DNA of 64,000 nt from Terrisporobacter petrolearius. Its GTDB lineage: Bacteria; Bacillota; Clostridia; Peptostreptococcales; Peptostreptococcaceae. Location of the stretch: positions 108,469-172,468 of the forward strand of contig NZ_JAHZMO010000005.1 in assembly GCF_020748185.1 (NCBI RefSeq), read 5' to 3'. Below the pieces are notes generated by a model. The model did not search any database. It was given only the letters and a program-made list of their open reading frames with translations, and was not told the origin of the DNA. Shown here piece after piece: positions 8,298-18,840 of this stretch (the first letter of the stretch is position 1; every line of letters starts with the position of its first letter). The translations under genes were made by a program, and so were the position numbers.

Positions 8298-9446
8298 TTA
8301 TTCAATCTTATTAAATAGAATATTTTTCTTCCTAATTCTTTCATTTATTGCCTTTGATGATAACTCATAAACTACGCTAGTAAGAGGCATTCCAAGTATC
8401 ATACCCACTACACCAAATAAGTTTCCACCTACAACAATAGCTAACAATATCCATAAAGGAGAAAGACCTAAAGAATTTCCGACTACAAAAGGATAAACAA
8501 ATTTTCCATCTAATTGTTGAATTGTAAATACTAAAACTAAAAACAATAAAACTGATGTTGGTTTTACCATTAAAATTATAAATGCAGATATAGCAATACC
8601 TACATAAGTCCCAAATATAGGAATGAAATTTAAAATAGGTATCATTATGCTTATTAATAGGGCAAAAGGTATTTTAACTAAGGAAAACACTATGAAAAAT
8701 GCTGTTCCTAGTATTAATCCATCCATTGATTGACCTAATATAAATTTAGAAAATTTATTATTTGTTAACTTTAATATGTACATTATTCTTTCACATTTTT
8801 TTTCATTTAAAAATGCATATATAAGCTTTTTAAATTGTAAAATTAACTTTTCTTTACTAATCAATATGTATATGGATATTATTATTCCCAAAAATAAATT
8901 CATAAAGAAATTTGTTATTCCTATAGTGAAATTAAAAATATTAGAAATAAACATATTAATAAAATTCTGAACAAAAGTTAAGAATTTTTGTATCATAGAT
9001 TGTATATCAAAAGATGTATTTTTTAACATTTCTAAATCATTTACTCTACTCATTATTTCACTTTGTAAACTACTTATATAACTAGGTATGCCATTAGTCA
9101 AAACTCTTAAACTATCAGCTAAATGAGGTACTATGTAACTAATAAATACCCACATTAAAACCACTACTATTACAAGTGTAGATACTAGAGATATAGCTCT
9201 TGAAAACTTTGATAACTTTCTATTATTTTTGCATAAAGGCTTAACAATTTTATCTTCAATAAGTTTCATTGGTAAATTTATTAAAAAAGCAATTACTCCA
9301 CCTATTATAAATGGCTTAAATGCTATTGTTAGTTTACTAAATAAATTTGGTATTAGTGTTGGTTTTAGTATAAATAAGAGAAAAATCATTATATATGTAG
9401 ATATTATAAGTTGATTTTTTAATTTTAAATCTTTTAGTTTATTCAT
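8298..9446 (-). CDS. AI-2E family transporter (PerM-like permease)
   Basis: Polytopic membrane protein of the AI-2E transporter (PerM/TqsA) superfamily, about 382 residues with roughly eight hydrophobic segments. It has a long amphipathic middle section and the C-terminal family region (PILNFIPIFGTYVG, FVYPFVVGNSLGLSPLWILL). Substrate is unknown; members include sodium-proton antiporters and putative autoinducer exporters. The start MNKLKDLK at 9446 is preferred because GGAGG lies 9 bases upstream. An upstream in-frame start at 9497 adds an unlikely Asn/Tyr-rich stretch. It appears monocistronic. Confidence 0.82.
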   Translation of the reverse strand: MNKLKDLKLKNQLIISTYIMIFLLFILKPTLIPNLFSKLTIAFKPFIIGGVIAFLINLPMKLIEDKIVKPLCKNNRKLSKFSRAISLVSTLVIVVVLMWVFISYIVPHLADSLRVLTNGIPSYISSLQSEIMSRVNDLEMLKNTSFDIQSMIQKFLTFVQNFINMFISNIFNFTIGITNFFMNLFLGIIISIYILISKEKLILQFKKLIYAFLNEKKCERIMYILKLTNNKFSKFILGQSMDGLILGTAFFIVFSLVKIPFALLISIMIPILNFIPIFGTYVGIAISAFIILMVKPTSVLLFLVLVFTIQQLDGKFVYPFVVGNSLGLSPLWILLAIVVGGNLFGVVGMILGMPLTSVVYELSSKAINERIRKKNILFNKIE

Positions 9447-9790
9447 TCTTATGTCCTCCAAAAAATATATATTATACTTATTATTTATATATTTCAATTT
9501 TAATTACGTATTGTTTCCTATAAATAGATTGTACCTCTATCTAAGAAAAATAACCATATTTTGTATAACTTTATCTGTTTTTATATAAATACTTAAATAA
9601 CACTCATAACAACTTTTTAGGTAAAGTATTTTAATCGGCTTCTATATTCTATACCGATAAATAAATACGCCATGTGTATATATGCGATTACGTAATGAGT
9701 TTTTATAACTTGATACATATTGTAATACTGTATAAAACTAAAGGTAGTAACATTTTTGTTCCCCCCTTTTTATCAAAAGTATTTGCACAT
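9447..9790. other. Intergenic region with no recognised gene
   Basis: AT-rich spacer between the PerM-like gene and the ftsH terminator. It holds a GGGGGG followed by a 16-codon minus-strand ORF (from about 9750) that resembles nothing known. Nothing else was seen. Confidence 0.35.
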
Positions 9791-9824
9791 AAAAAAGCAC
9801 CAACTTTTAAATTGGTGCTAAAAA
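9791..9824 (-). terminator. Rho-independent terminator after ftsH
   Basis: Stem AGCACCAA / TTGGTGCT (9796-9819) followed on the minus strand by a run of Ts. It lies 20 bases past the ftsH stop. Confidence 0.85.
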
Positions 9825-9842
9825 TACTTACTAATATTAAAT

Positions 9843-11864
9843 TTACTTTTCTTCATCCTCAGTAGAATTAGAATCATCTACTTCAGTATTTCCATCTACC
9901 CTTTCAATTTCTTTTTCAATACGTTTTTGTTGTTCTTGTGCTCTTTTTTCCTGCTCTTTAATTGCTTCAAGCTCAACTCTTTCTACTTCTTTTTTAGCTG
10001 CTTCTTTAGCATCATGTTCTTCCTTTACTTCTGCCACAGATTTTCCGTTTAAGATCTCCATAAACTCTTCACCTGTTATAGTTTCTTTTTCTAATAAGAA
10101 GTCTGATAGCTCATGTAGTTTATCAATATTTTCTTCTAATATTTTTCTAGCTTTATCATGAGCTGATTTTATTATACTTAATACTTCTTTATCAATCTTA
10201 GCAGATGCTTCTGGTGAACACATAAGAGATGCATCTCCACCTAAATATTGATTGTTTATTGTTTCAAGAGCCATCATATCAAACTCTTCACTCATACCGT
10301 AACGAGTGACCATAGCTCTTGCTATTCTTGTGGCTTGTTCTATATCATTAGACGCACCTGTTGTGAAAGAATTAAATATTATTTCTTCTGCAGCACGACC
10401 GCCTGTAAAGGTCGCTATTTTGTTGAAAGCTTCTTCCTTAGACATAAGTACTCTTTCGCCTTCTTCAACCTGCATAGTGTATCCTAGAGCCCCAGATGTA
10501 CGAGGTATAATCGTAATCTTGTGCACTGGTGCAGATTCTGTTTGTTTAGCTGCAACTAATGCATGACCTATTTCATGATAAGCTACTATTTTCTTTTCTC
10601 TTGGAGAGATTACAGCTGCTTTTCTTTGGTATCCTGCTATTATTACTTCTACTGATTCTTCTAAATCTGCTTGAGTTGCTTTGTGTCTTCCAAGTCTAAC
10701 AGCTCTAAGTGCTGCTTCATTAACTATATTTGCAAGTTCTGCACCACTAGCTCCAGCAGTTGCTCTTGCTATTCCATTAAAGTCAACATCTTCATCCATT
10801 TTAACATTTTTTGCATGAACTTTTAGTATGTCTTCACGACCTTTTAAATCTGGAAGTTCTACTGGTACTCTTCTGTCAAAACGACCTGGTCTAAGTAGGG
10901 CTTTGTCAAGAGATTCTGGTCTATTAGTTGCTGCAAGTATTACAACACCTTTTTTGCCATCAAATCCATCCATTTCAGTAAGTAATTGGTTAAGAGTTTG
11001 CTCTCTCTCGTCATTACCACCCATTCCGCCACCATCACGTTTTTTACCTATAGTATCGATTTCGTCTATAAATACGATACATGGAGCTTTTTCTTGAGCT
11101 TGCTTAAATAAATCTCTAACTTTTGCAGCGCCCATACCAACAAACATTTCCACAAACTCAGATCCTGAGATTGAGAAGAATGGTACTTTTGCTTCCCCTG
11201 CAACTGCCTTAGCAAGTAAAGTTTTACCTGTACCTGGAGGTCCAACAAGTAAGGCTCCTTTTGGCATAGATGCACCTATTTTTTCGTACTTTTTAGGATT
11301 GTGTAGGAAGTCAACTATTTCAGTTAATGACTCTTTTGCTTCATCTTGCCCTGCCACATCTGCAAAAGTTTTACCAGTTTGTGCTTCTACATATATTTTG
11401 GCATTACTCTTACCAAACTGCATAGGACCGCCTTTTCCACCCATTCTACCTGTCATTTTTCTCATCATAAAGTTTAATAAAGCAATCATTAAAATTGTTG
11501 GTAACACCCAATAAAGAATAAACTCTACAATTGGTGAGTCTTCTTTTGGTATGCTTTTACCAAATTTAACATCTGCTTTATATAAACGTTCAACTAAATC
11601 AGAGTCATTTACTTGCCCAGTTATATAAACTTTATCTTTATCTGCTTTTGTTTTGAAAGTTATTTGTTTTGAACCTTCGATATCTACTTGGTTTACTTTT
11701 CCTTCATCCACCATTGTAAGGAATGTTCCGTAGTCTACTTCTTTCACTTGCCCGCTCATATTATATAGCGATGGAAATATAAAAGAATTAAGTGCTACGA
11801 GTAAAAGAAGTATTATCCCATAATAATATAACCATGATTTTTTTTGAGGTTTTTTCTCTTTCAT
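9843..11864 (-). CDS. ftsH: ATP-dependent zinc metalloprotease FtsH
   Basis: Membrane-anchored AAA+ protease that degrades misassembled membrane proteins and selected cytosolic regulators. 673 residues: an N-terminal membrane helix ([20 protein letters not shown]), an external domain, and a second helix around residues 110-135. The AAA module carries Walker A (GPPGTGKT), Walker B (IVFIDEID) and the second region of homology ([20 protein letters not shown]). The protease domain has the zinc motif HEIGH. The C-terminus is an unusually long acidic and basic coiled tail rich in Lys and Glu. A good sigma-A promoter is visible upstream and a terminator downstream, so it is probably monocistronic. 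Confidence 0.97.
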   Translation of the reverse strand: MKEKKPQKKSWLYYYGIILLLLVALNSFIFPSLYNMSGQVKEVDYGTFLTMVDEGKVNQVDIEGSKQITFKTKADKDKVYITGQVNDSDLVERLYKADVKFGKSIPKEDSPIVEFILYWVLPTILMIALLNFMMRKMTGRMGGKGGPMQFGKSNAKIYVEAQTGKTFADVAGQDEAKESLTEIVDFLHNPKKYEKIGASMPKGALLVGPPGTGKTLLAKAVAGEAKVPFFSISGSEFVEMFVGMGAAKVRDLFKQAQEKAPCIVFIDEIDTIGKKRDGGGMGGNDEREQTLNQLLTEMDGFDGKKGVVILAATNRPESLDKALLRPGRFDRRVPVELPDLKGREDILKVHAKNVKMDEDVDFNGIARATAGASGAELANIVNEAALRAVRLGRHKATQADLEESVEVIIAGYQRKAAVISPREKKIVAYHEIGHALVAAKQTESAPVHKITIIPRTSGALGYTMQVEEGERVLMSKEEAFNKIATFTGGRAAEEIIFNSFTTGASNDIEQATRIARAMVTRYGMSEEFDMMALETINNQYLGGDASLMCSPEASAKIDKEVLSIIKSAHDKARKILEENIDKLHELSDFLLEKETITGEEFMEILNGKSVAEVKEEHDAKEAAKKEVERVELEAIKEQEKRAQEQQKRIEKEIERVDGNTEVDDSNSTEDEEK

Positions 11865-11971
11865 AAGATATCTCCTAGATAATTATTCTGTATTTATTAC
11901 TATATATACCCATCATATATGTCTTAAACATTAAATATAATGTTATAAAGCTATAAAATGACTTATATAAG

Positions 11972-12000
11972 ATAGTAAAATTAATAAGGTATTTTGTCAA
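11972..12000 (-). promoter_or_regulatory. Sigma-A promoter of ftsH
   Basis: Minus strand -35 TTGACA (12000-11995), 17-base spacer, -10 TACTAT (11977-11972), about 110 bases before the ftsH ATG. Confidence 0.65.
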
Positions 12001-12131
12001 TGTTTCTGATACTATATTTTTATGTTTATATTGATTTTGTGTATTTTTCACATTTTTTATAATAAATAATTATATAGTGTTAGTATGAATTTATTGTGAA
12101 TTATTATTATATAAATATTAGGAGGAACAAT

Positions 12132-13007
12132 ATGTTAGATTTTACAAAAGAATTTAACGAAGTTAAGATTATACCAGCCCTATTTTGGTATGTTCTCACT
12201 ATGATCATTGTAATTTTAGGAGCTTTTATTATTTACTTTACTAATGATATTAATTTAATAGACAATGATAATTTATTATCTTTAATATCTACAAGTTTAT
12301 TTATACTTGTACTTTTGTACAAATTTAGAGTTAATAAAAATAAGTTACAATTAATGATTAAAGATTATTTTAAAAAAGTAAATATAAGAGAACTAGGTAG
12401 CGTTATTGCTACTCAACTATGTCTTTCTATGGGTATTAGTTTATTATCAATTGGCATCGTTTATTTTACTTTTCCAAATATGTTAAATGAACTTCTGTCT
12501 GAGTCATCTGTATCAGAAGTTTCTACTTATACTGGTTTATCTATATCCATGCTAATTACTGTTGTTGGTGCTCCTATTATGGAAGAATTATTTTTTAGAG
12601 CTATTATTTTTAAAAGAATTAGCAGAAAGTTTAATATTTACATAGGAATGGCTATCTCTTCTTTGGTATTTGGACTTTTACATATTGAATTAGCTGTAAT
12701 TGGTGCTTTTGTTTTCGGGATTGCTTGTTGTATTTTATACATAAAATATAAAAATATACTAATTCCAATGACTGTTCATTTTTTTAATAATTTAGTTGCA
12801 TTTTTACCTCAACTAAATATTCATTCAGCCACTAATACTACTCCATTAACTAATACAGATGCCATGGTTTCTTTATTATTTGGCTCAGTATTATTTGTTG
12901 TAGGAATGTTCTTCTTTATTAAGTTTATACTTAAAAATAAAAAACATCTCCGTGGAGGATTTGCTCCTAAAATTAATACAGGATTTATAGTAGAAAGTAA
13001 AAATTAA
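12132..13007 (+). CDS. CPBP family intramembrane glutamic endopeptidase
   Basis: Multi-pass membrane protein (about 291 residues) of the CPBP (CaaX protease/bacteriocin-processing, Abi) family. The catalytic motif MEELFFRAIIF (EExxxR) is followed by the histidine motifs FGLLHIE and TVHFFNN in later helices. Bacterial members process or confer immunity to peptides, or act in membrane protein turnover. The substrate here is unknown. The start MLDFTK at 12132 is chosen for AGGAGGAACAAT directly upstream. An upstream in-frame ATG at 12096 has no such site. It stands alone on the plus strand between ftsH and the PHP gene. Confidence 0.85.
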   Translation: MLDFTKEFNEVKIIPALFWYVLTMIIVILGAFIIYFTNDINLIDNDNLLSLISTSLFILVLLYKFRVNKNKLQLMIKDYFKKVNIRELGSVIATQLCLSMGISLLSIGIVYFTFPNMLNELLSESSVSEVSTYTGLSISMLITVVGAPIMEELFFRAIIFKRISRKFNIYIGMAISSLVFGLLHIELAVIGAFVFGIACCILYIKYKNILIPMTVHFFNNLVAFLPQLNIHSATNTTPLTNTDAMVSLLFGSVLFVVGMFFFIKFILKNKKHLRGGFAPKINTGFIVESKN

Positions 13008-13015
13008 AATTGCAA

Positions 13016-13050
13016 AATAAAAGCCATGCTAATTCATAGTATGGCTTTAG
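13016..13050. terminator. Bidirectional terminator between convergent genes
   Basis: Imperfect stem AGCCATGCT / AGTATGGCT (13022-13046) with T-rich sequence on both sides. It serves the CPBP gene (plus) and the PHP gene (minus). Confidence 0.75.
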
Positions 13051-13070
13051 TTAAAATTTATATTTTAATT

Positions 13071-13784
13071 TTATAATTTAAAAAATTTTAATATCTCATC
13101 TTCATGATAATTGATAACTAATTCTTTTGGAAAATCAACCTCATCAAGTAACTTTTCTGCATTATCAAAAATACCAACTTGATAGCAAATATGAGCATCG
13201 CTTCCTAAAATAATCTTTACCTGATGTTCTTTACATAAATTAAGTAGCTCTATATAATTTTCACGAGCATTTGGTCTAAATGACTCTGAATTTAGTGATG
13301 AATTATTTACCTCTAATAATATATTCTTTTCCTTTGCTTTTTTAACAATAGCTTCATAATCTAATAAATATCTTCCATCATCTGGATGACCTATAATCTT
13401 TACTAACTCATGGTCCATAGCATTTAATGTTGCTCTAGTATTTTCTTCTTTTGTTCCAGGCTCCAAACATACTGTGTGAAGGCTTGCTATTATATAGTCT
13501 AAACCTTTTATATACTTATCAATTTCAACATCAATTTTTCCATCATAATCTATAACGTTAGCTTCCATTCCTTTAAGAATTCTAACACCGTCTATTTCTC
13601 TCGGTAATACTTTTAAATTTTGAAAGTAAAATAGATGAGGCCCACCTGGCATATTTATGCCATGATCAGATAAACCATAGTATTTTAAACCGTTTATTTT
13701 GGCATATTCTATGTTTTCTTTCACTGTGCTATATGCATGCCCACTAGATATAGCATGAGTGTGTAAATCAATTATACCCTTCAT
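13071..13784 (-). CDS. PHP-domain phosphoesterase (YcdX-like)
   Basis: Soluble metal-dependent phosphoesterase of the PHP superfamily, about 237 residues. The metal-binding motifs occur in order: DLHTHAISSGHA, LSDHG, KGMEANV, SLHT, GHPDDGRY and LGSDAH. This pattern matches the trinuclear-metal YcdX group rather than histidinol phosphatases. The physiological substrate is unknown. The start MKGIIDLHTH at 13784 is preferred because GGAG lies about 9 bases upstream; a longer form from 13817 adds a Lys/Glu-rich stretch. It sits after the S1-domain gene in the same direction. Confidence 0.85.
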   Translation of the reverse strand: MKGIIDLHTHAISSGHAYSTVKENIEYAKINGLKYYGLSDHGINMPGGPHLFYFQNLKVLPREIDGVRILKGMEANVIDYDGKIDVEIDKYIKGLDYIIASLHTVCLEPGTKEENTRATLNAMDHELVKIIGHPDDGRYLLDYEAIVKKAKEKNILLEVNNSSLNSESFRPNARENYIELLNLCKEHQVKIILGSDAHICYQVGIFDNAEKLLDEVDFPKELVINYHEDEILKFFKL

Positions 13785-13869
13785 TTCCGTCTTCTCCTTC
13801 ATTGCAAAATTTATCATATGTTAAAAGCCATATAGCTTTTGCAATATGGCTTAAGTGTGTTTATTATTA

Positions 13870-15132
13870 TTATTGATTATCTAGCTTTCCTTTTAATAAA
13901 TCACCTATAGTTGATCCTAAGCCTTCTTCTTTGTTTAAGAATTCACTGTAATCTTCTTCTGGCTCTTTATTAACGTCTTTTATAGATACAGACATTCTCT
14001 TGTGAGATGGATCGAAAGTTAATACTCTAACTGTTACTTCATCTCCAGGATTTACAACACTACTTACATTTGCAACTCTTTCTTCTTTTAAGTGAGATAT
14101 TGGCAAGTATGCTTCTACGCCTTCTTTTATTTCAACAAAAGCACCTCTGTCTATTATTCTAACAACTTTTCCAGTTATTATATCGTCAACATTTACTTCT
14201 TTAGCTATTAAATCCCATGGATCATTGTTTATGTCTTTTAATGCTAAGCCAATTCTTCCTGTTTCTTTGTTTGCATCTAATATATAAACATCAACTTCTT
14301 GTCCAACTTGTAGCACGTCTTCTACAGATTCTACTCTCTTCCAAGATAAGTTGTTTATATGAGCTAAACCTTCAACTCCACCTAAATCGATGAAAGCTCC
14401 GTAACTTACTATATTAGTTACTTTCCCGTGTCTTTTTTGTCCAACTTCTAAAGAATCAACTAAAGCATCTTTCTCTGCTTTAACTCTAGCTTTTTCTGCA
14501 GCTCTTTCTTCTCTCGCTTTTTGTCTTTGTTCTTCTCTTTCAGCTTGAATTCTTTCTTTTCTAACTTTTCTTTCTTGATCTAAACGTTCTTGTAATACTT
14601 CTCTATGTGAACCTACTATTTTATTAGCTTTTTCGTTGAATTCTATTATATAAACTTCTAAATTAGCATCTTTATATTCTTTTGTATCACTTACAAACTT
14701 AGTATTTAATTGAGATATTGGTATGAATATTTCAACTGATTTGTATGCAGCAAATACCCCTCTTTGTATAGTTTTCACTACATTTGTAGTTAATATTTTA
14801 TGTTCCGCATGTGCATTTTCCAATTCTTTTTTATCAGCTACCATATCTAATCTTAATTTAGATAGTTTTAATGTGCAGTCTTTTTCTGATACTTTAGTTA
14901 TAATAGCAGATATTTCATCTCCAACTTTATATACATCAGATATTTCTTGATTTTTTTGTAAGTTTAATTCACTTACTGGGATTACTCCGTCAAAACCTAT
15001 ATTAAGTCCTACAGTTACTTCATCATTATTTATTTTAGTTATAGTTCCTGCTATAGTTTCTCCAACTTTTATTGAACTAAGTAGTTGTTCTTGTTGGTCT
15101 AGCAGTTCTTGCATAGATAATTCTTTAGTCAT
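13870..15132 (-). CDS. S1 RNA-binding domain protein (ribosomal protein S1-like)
   Basis: About 420 residues with four S1 OB-fold repeats. Two are degenerate (around residues 25-95 and 105-175), followed by a highly charged helical linker of Arg/Glu/Lys (about 185-225). Two canonical repeats follow, with the sequences YGAFIDLGGVEGLAHINNLS and RGAFVEIKEGVEAYLPISHL. This matches the truncated Gram-positive S1 homologues that assist mRNA binding in translation. The start MTKELSM at 15132 has GGATG 7 bases upstream; the earlier in-frame ATG at 15150 is less well placed. The acidic C-terminal tail is short. Confidence 0.9.
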   Translation of the reverse strand: MTKELSMQELLDQQEQLLSSIKVGETIAGTITKINNDEVTVGLNIGFDGVIPVSELNLQKNQEISDVYKVGDEISAIITKVSEKDCTLKLSKLRLDMVADKKELENAHAEHKILTTNVVKTIQRGVFAAYKSVEIFIPISQLNTKFVSDTKEYKDANLEVYIIEFNEKANKIVGSHREVLQERLDQERKVRKERIQAEREEQRQKAREERAAEKARVKAEKDALVDSLEVGQKRHGKVTNIVSYGAFIDLGGVEGLAHINNLSWKRVESVEDVLQVGQEVDVYILDANKETGRIGLALKDINNDPWDLIAKEVNVDDIITGKVVRIIDRGAFVEIKEGVEAYLPISHLKEERVANVSSVVNPGDEVTVRVLTFDPSHKRMSVSIKDVNKEPEEDYSEFLNKEEGLGSTIGDLLKGKLDNQ

Positions 15133-15339
15133 TATTCTACATCCTTTCACCTAATAATCTTACTTTTTTATATTATACCATTAAAATTTCAAATACTTAT
15201 AGATTTATACAATATTTTGTCAGTATTTTTCAATTATTTTCAAAATATTTTGCTTTACAATAGTATCTTAACTTCATTTAGTAAATTTATCAATTATATT
15301 GTTGTAATTTTCACGTATTTTAGTAGCTTTACCTTCTTT

Positions 15340-16035
15340 TTATAAAATTACTTTTACAGGGTTATTAAGTGTTATATTATCAATTTCTACTTTTGAATCG
15401 TAAGCTAGAACTTTAACTCCTTTTTCATCTGCTTCTTTCAGCGCATCCCCAAATTCTTTGTGCATATCTACATTGGGAGTGAAATAAAGTACATCCTCCA
15501 TTTGAATAACAAGAATTATGTAGGCTAAATAACCTTCCTCCTTAGCTTTTATTAACTCTTTAACGTGTTTGACTCCTCTTTCTGTCTTTGCATCTGGAAA
15601 TTTTACTACACCATCTATTTCTAGCGTGCATCCCTTAACTTCTATAAATGCTTTTTTAGTATTTCCTTCTACATAAACATCAAATCTAGAATTACCGTAT
15701 GTTTTTTCTGGTTTTATTAAAGTTATTTCTTCATCGAATCCTGGCAATATTAATGATTTACCTTCTAGAGCTTCATAAACCATTTTATTAGTTACTTGAG
15801 AGTCCATATTAATTAGTCTATCACCTTTTTTAACTGCTATCAGAGAATATTTTGTTGCTCTAGCAGGATTATTACTTTTTTCTAAATATACTTCATATCC
15901 AGGTACTAATAGCTCTTTACATTTACCTGTATTTTTCACATGAATTTTTTCAACTTCCCCATTTATATCGCAATAAGCTACAAATCTGTTAGGTCTTTCT
16001 ATAAACTTAGCTTTTATCATATTATTATATTTCAT
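15340..16035 (-). CDS. sfsA: SfsA family protein
   Basis: 231-residue protein of the SfsA (sugar fermentation stimulation) family, a nuclease-like fold of poorly defined role. Family hallmarks are RFVAYCDINGEVEKIHVKNT near the N-terminus, followed by GKCKELL. Next come YGNSRFDVYVEG, FIEVKGCTLE (nuclease-like Glu and Lys), FPDAKTERGVKHVKEL and the conserved FTPNVDMHKEF near the C-terminus. AGGAG lies 6 bases before the ATG. It is followed by the S1-domain gene 207 bases away, with no obvious terminator between. Confidence 0.93.
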   Translation of the reverse strand: MKYNNMIKAKFIERPNRFVAYCDINGEVEKIHVKNTGKCKELLVPGYEVYLEKSNNPARATKYSLIAVKKGDRLINMDSQVTNKMVYEALEGKSLILPGFDEEITLIKPEKTYGNSRFDVYVEGNTKKAFIEVKGCTLEIDGVVKFPDAKTERGVKHVKELIKAKEEGYLAYIILVIQMEDVLYFTPNVDMHKEFGDALKEADEKGVKVLAYDSKVEIDNITLNNPVKVIL

Positions 16036-16117
16036 TTTATTCTCCTATTTACTCATTGACTTATGCTTAAAAATATTATACCCATTCTTTAAATATTAAA
16101 ATTATTTTTAATCTTTA

Positions 16118-16163
16118 AAGTAGTATGAGGAGCAATAATTTTTATTGCTCCTCATGCTACTTT
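16118..16163 (-). terminator. Terminator of the chromate transporter pair
   Basis: Long stem pairing AGTATGAGGAGCAATAA with its near-perfect complement (16122-16159), directly after the stop at 16163. The T-run on the minus strand is short. Confidence 0.65.
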
Positions 16164-16747
16164 TATACACCTGCAAATCCAAATATTATTCCTACTATAG
16201 CAGATCCCGCTATAAAGAATACTGGATGAAGTTTTTTAGTTTGTTTTATATTATTTGATAACAAATAAATTATTATTGCTAGTATCAAAGATTTCCAGTT
16301 GAATAAATCTAATATTTTCCCACTACTTTTAAATAAATCCATTTGAAGTAACGTTATCGTAACTACAGTCATACCTGCAGCTGCAATAAGTCCTGTAGAT
16401 GCTGGACGAAGACCATAAAATGCTGCATCTATATATTTATTTTCTCTAAAAGATTTTAAAAAATAAGATATTATTATGATAATTATGATGGATGGTATTA
16501 CAAGTCCTAAAGTTGCTATTATCCCTCCTCCTATTCCTGCTGTTGTATATCCTACATATGTAGCCATATTTACACCTATTGGCCCTGGTGTTGATTCTGA
16601 AACTGCTATCATATCTGCAAGTTGACCTGATGTGAACCATCCTGTTTTGTCTGCCATATCATAAAGAAAAGGAAGTGTTGCCATTCCACCTCCTACTGCA
16701 AATAACCCCGTCTTAAAAAACTCAAAAAATAATTGAAGATAAATCAT
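16163..16747 (-). CDS. Chromate transporter family protein, half 2
   Basis: 194-residue membrane protein of the CHR family, in which short monodomain proteins work as pairs. It has the family signature near the N-terminus (FFKTGLFAVGGGMATLPFL) and MIAVSESTPGPIGVNMATYVGY, then four or five hydrophobic segments. Its ATG overlaps the stop of the preceding partner by one base (TAATG), indicating coupled translation and a heterodimer. Substrates in the family include chromate and sulfate-like anions; the true substrate here is unknown. Confidence 0.88.
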   Translation of the reverse strand: MIYLQLFFEFFKTGLFAVGGGMATLPFLYDMADKTGWFTSGQLADMIAVSESTPGPIGVNMATYVGYTTAGIGGGIIATLGLVIPSIIIIIIISYFLKSFRENKYIDAAFYGLRPASTGLIAAAGMTVVTITLLQMDLFKSSGKILDLFNWKSLILAIIIYLLSNNIKQTKKLHPVFFIAGSAIVGIIFGFAGV

Positions 16748-17286
16748 TAATGTTTCACCTCCATATTTTTTACTATTATACCAGCTATAGCAGTAATAAC
16801 CACAAATAATATTGGTGATAAGTCTGTAAATACAGAACCTAAAAATACACCAACAAAAATAATAAGAGTAGCCTTGTCAACTACTGAGCTTTTCCATAGT
16901 TTAACTACAGCATTAAATATAAGCACGCAAACACATACTCTGACTCCTGCAAATGCATTTTTTACTATTGCTAGGTCAGAAAAATTACTTATAAAGGCTG
17001 CAATTGCCGTTATTATAACAAGAGATGGCATTACAACACCTAGTGTTGCAACAACGCCTCCTACTATGCCTTTATTTTTCTGTCCTATAAATGTGGCTGT
17101 ATTTACAGCTATTACACCTGGAGTACATTGTCCTATTGCATAGTAATCCATAAGTTCTTCATCAGTTGCCCAATCATTTTTTTCTACAATTTCTCTTTGT
17201 AAAATTGGAAGCATTGCATATCCACCTCCAAATGTCAATACACCAACTCTTGCAAATGCAATAAATAAATCCATTAATTCCTTCAT
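16747..17286 (-). CDS. Chromate transporter family protein, half 1
   Basis: 179-residue partner of the preceding entry, with the matching signature FARVGVLTFGGGYAMLPILQ and DYYAIGQCTPGVIAVNTATF. The two halves correspond to the two repeats of long ChrA proteins. GGAGGAA lies 5 bases before the ATG. It starts 18 bases after rpoN ends, so the pair is probably cotranscribed with rpoN, an arrangement that may be accidental. Confidence 0.88.
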   Translation of the reverse strand: MKELMDLFIAFARVGVLTFGGGYAMLPILQREIVEKNDWATDEELMDYYAIGQCTPGVIAVNTATFIGQKNKGIVGGVVATLGVVMPSLVIITAIAAFISNFSDLAIVKNAFAGVRVCVCVLIFNAVVKLWKSSVVDKATLIIFVGVFLGSVFTDLSPILFVVITAIAGIIVKNMEVKH

Positions 17287-17304
17287 ATATTTCCTCCTAT
17301 TTGC

Positions 17305-18648
17305 CTATTTAACAAATCGTTTTCTTTTAGAAGAAGATAATATATTCATTTCTTCTCTATATTTTGCTACTGTTCTTCTGGCCACTGTTATTCCTTTATC
17401 TTTTAATAATTTGCATATTTTGTCATCACTTAAAGGCTTTAGTTTATCTTCTTTATTTATAAACTCTTTTATCATATTTTTAATTTTAGTACTTGATGTT
17501 CCTTCTTCTTCATCGCTTTGGATTGCTGTACTAAAAAAGTATTTAAATTCAAATAAGCCAAAGGGTGTTAACATATATTTACTATTAATACCTCTACTAA
17601 TAGTAGACTCATGATATCCAAGATCTAAGGCTATATCTTTCAATCTCATTGGTTTAATATATTTAGCTCCCTTATTAAAAAACTCTTTTTGTTCTCTTAC
17701 TATTACTTCTGCTATTTTTAATATGGTACTTTTTCTTGTTTCTATGTTTTTCAAAAGATTAAGAGCATGATTAAGTTTATTTTTTATAAACTCTTTAGCA
17801 TTTTCATCAGATGAAGAGCTAGTTAGTACGCTTTTATAATAATTATTTATGCATAAGTGAAAATTATCATTATCATTCATATAAACAATAAATTCTCCAT
17901 CAATTTTTCTTACAGTAACATCTGGTTGAATATAAACTGTTTTTTCATTGCTACATAATCTTCCTGGTTTAGGGTCGAATTCTTTAATTTGTTCAATATA
18001 TTCTACACACTCTTCAATGCTTATATCATACTTTTTGCTAATAAATTTTATTTTATTTTGTCCTATTAAATTTAAATCTTCAGTTATAATAGATTTTAAA
18101 ATATCATCGTTTATGTTTTTGTTCTTCATTTGAATTAGCAAGCATTCACTAAGACTCCTAGACCCTATTCCACTAGGTTCTAATTGCTGAATATTTTTTA
18201 AACACTCCTCAAAATAATTGTTATCTATATTTAATTCATCAAGTATGAATTTTTCATCAGTTCCCAAATATCCATCATTATCTAAGCAATCAACAATGTA
18301 CTCACAAACTTCTTTTTCTTTGTTACTTAATTTTAAAAGCGATAACTGTTCTTTAACATAATCATATAGATTACTTTCATATCTTGCCAAGTTTTCTAAG
18401 GTAAAATCATTATCTAAATCATAATTTTTTATATTGTAACTTTTATTATCAATATTTTTAGCAAATTCCTCCCAATCTATATCTTCCTTATTTTCTATTT
18501 CTAAGACTGGATTTTCTTCTGATTCTCTTTTTATTTCATCCTCTAACTCTAAATTGCTCATGTTTAAAATATCTAGGGATTGTTTTAATTGAGTTGTCAT
18601 AACAAGCTTTTGTGATTGAATTATATCTAATCTATTATTTAAGTTCAT
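17305..18648 (-). CDS. rpoN: RNA polymerase sigma-54 factor
   Basis: Alternative sigma factor that directs RNA polymerase to -24/-12 promoters and needs AAA+ enhancer-binding activators. 447 residues. Region I is the Gln/Leu-rich N-terminus (QSQKLVMTTQLKQSLDILNM), followed by an acidic linker. The core-binding region comes next, with a helix-turn-helix (LKDIALDLGYHESTISRGI). The invariant RpoN box ARRTVAKYRE starts at about residue 423. In related anaerobes SigL controls amino-acid fermentation genes. No enhancer-binding activator is encoded in this window. Confidence 0.96.
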   Translation of the reverse strand: MNLNNRLDIIQSQKLVMTTQLKQSLDILNMSNLELEDEIKRESEENPVLEIENKEDIDWEEFAKNIDNKSYNIKNYDLDNDFTLENLARYESNLYDYVKEQLSLLKLSNKEKEVCEYIVDCLDNDGYLGTDEKFILDELNIDNNYFEECLKNIQQLEPSGIGSRSLSECLLIQMKNKNINDDILKSIITEDLNLIGQNKIKFISKKYDISIEECVEYIEQIKEFDPKPGRLCSNEKTVYIQPDVTVRKIDGEFIVYMNDNDNFHLCINNYYKSVLTSSSSDENAKEFIKNKLNHALNLLKNIETRKSTILKIAEVIVREQKEFFNKGAKYIKPMRLKDIALDLGYHESTISRGINSKYMLTPFGLFEFKYFFSTAIQSDEEEGTSSTKIKNMIKEFINKEDKLKPLSDDKICKLLKDKGITVARRTVAKYREEMNILSSSKRKRFVK

Positions 18649-18840
18649 ACTTTTTATCCCCTTTTCAATATTTACAATAATTATTACAAATCTATTGTTT
18701 GTAAATTTAAATATCTAAATCCATTATAGTTAATATATTTAAACACTTCAATAAATCTTTATTACTTAATTCAACAAAATACATGTATAATAAATCTTAA
18801 CGTATTAAAATTTATCATATTAAAATTTTAAGGAGGCATT

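Noticed and set aside
9674..9865. Small plus-strand ORF of 63 codons before ftsH
   Set aside because: It crosses the ftsH terminator and the ftsH 3' end and has no ribosome binding site or recognisable motif.
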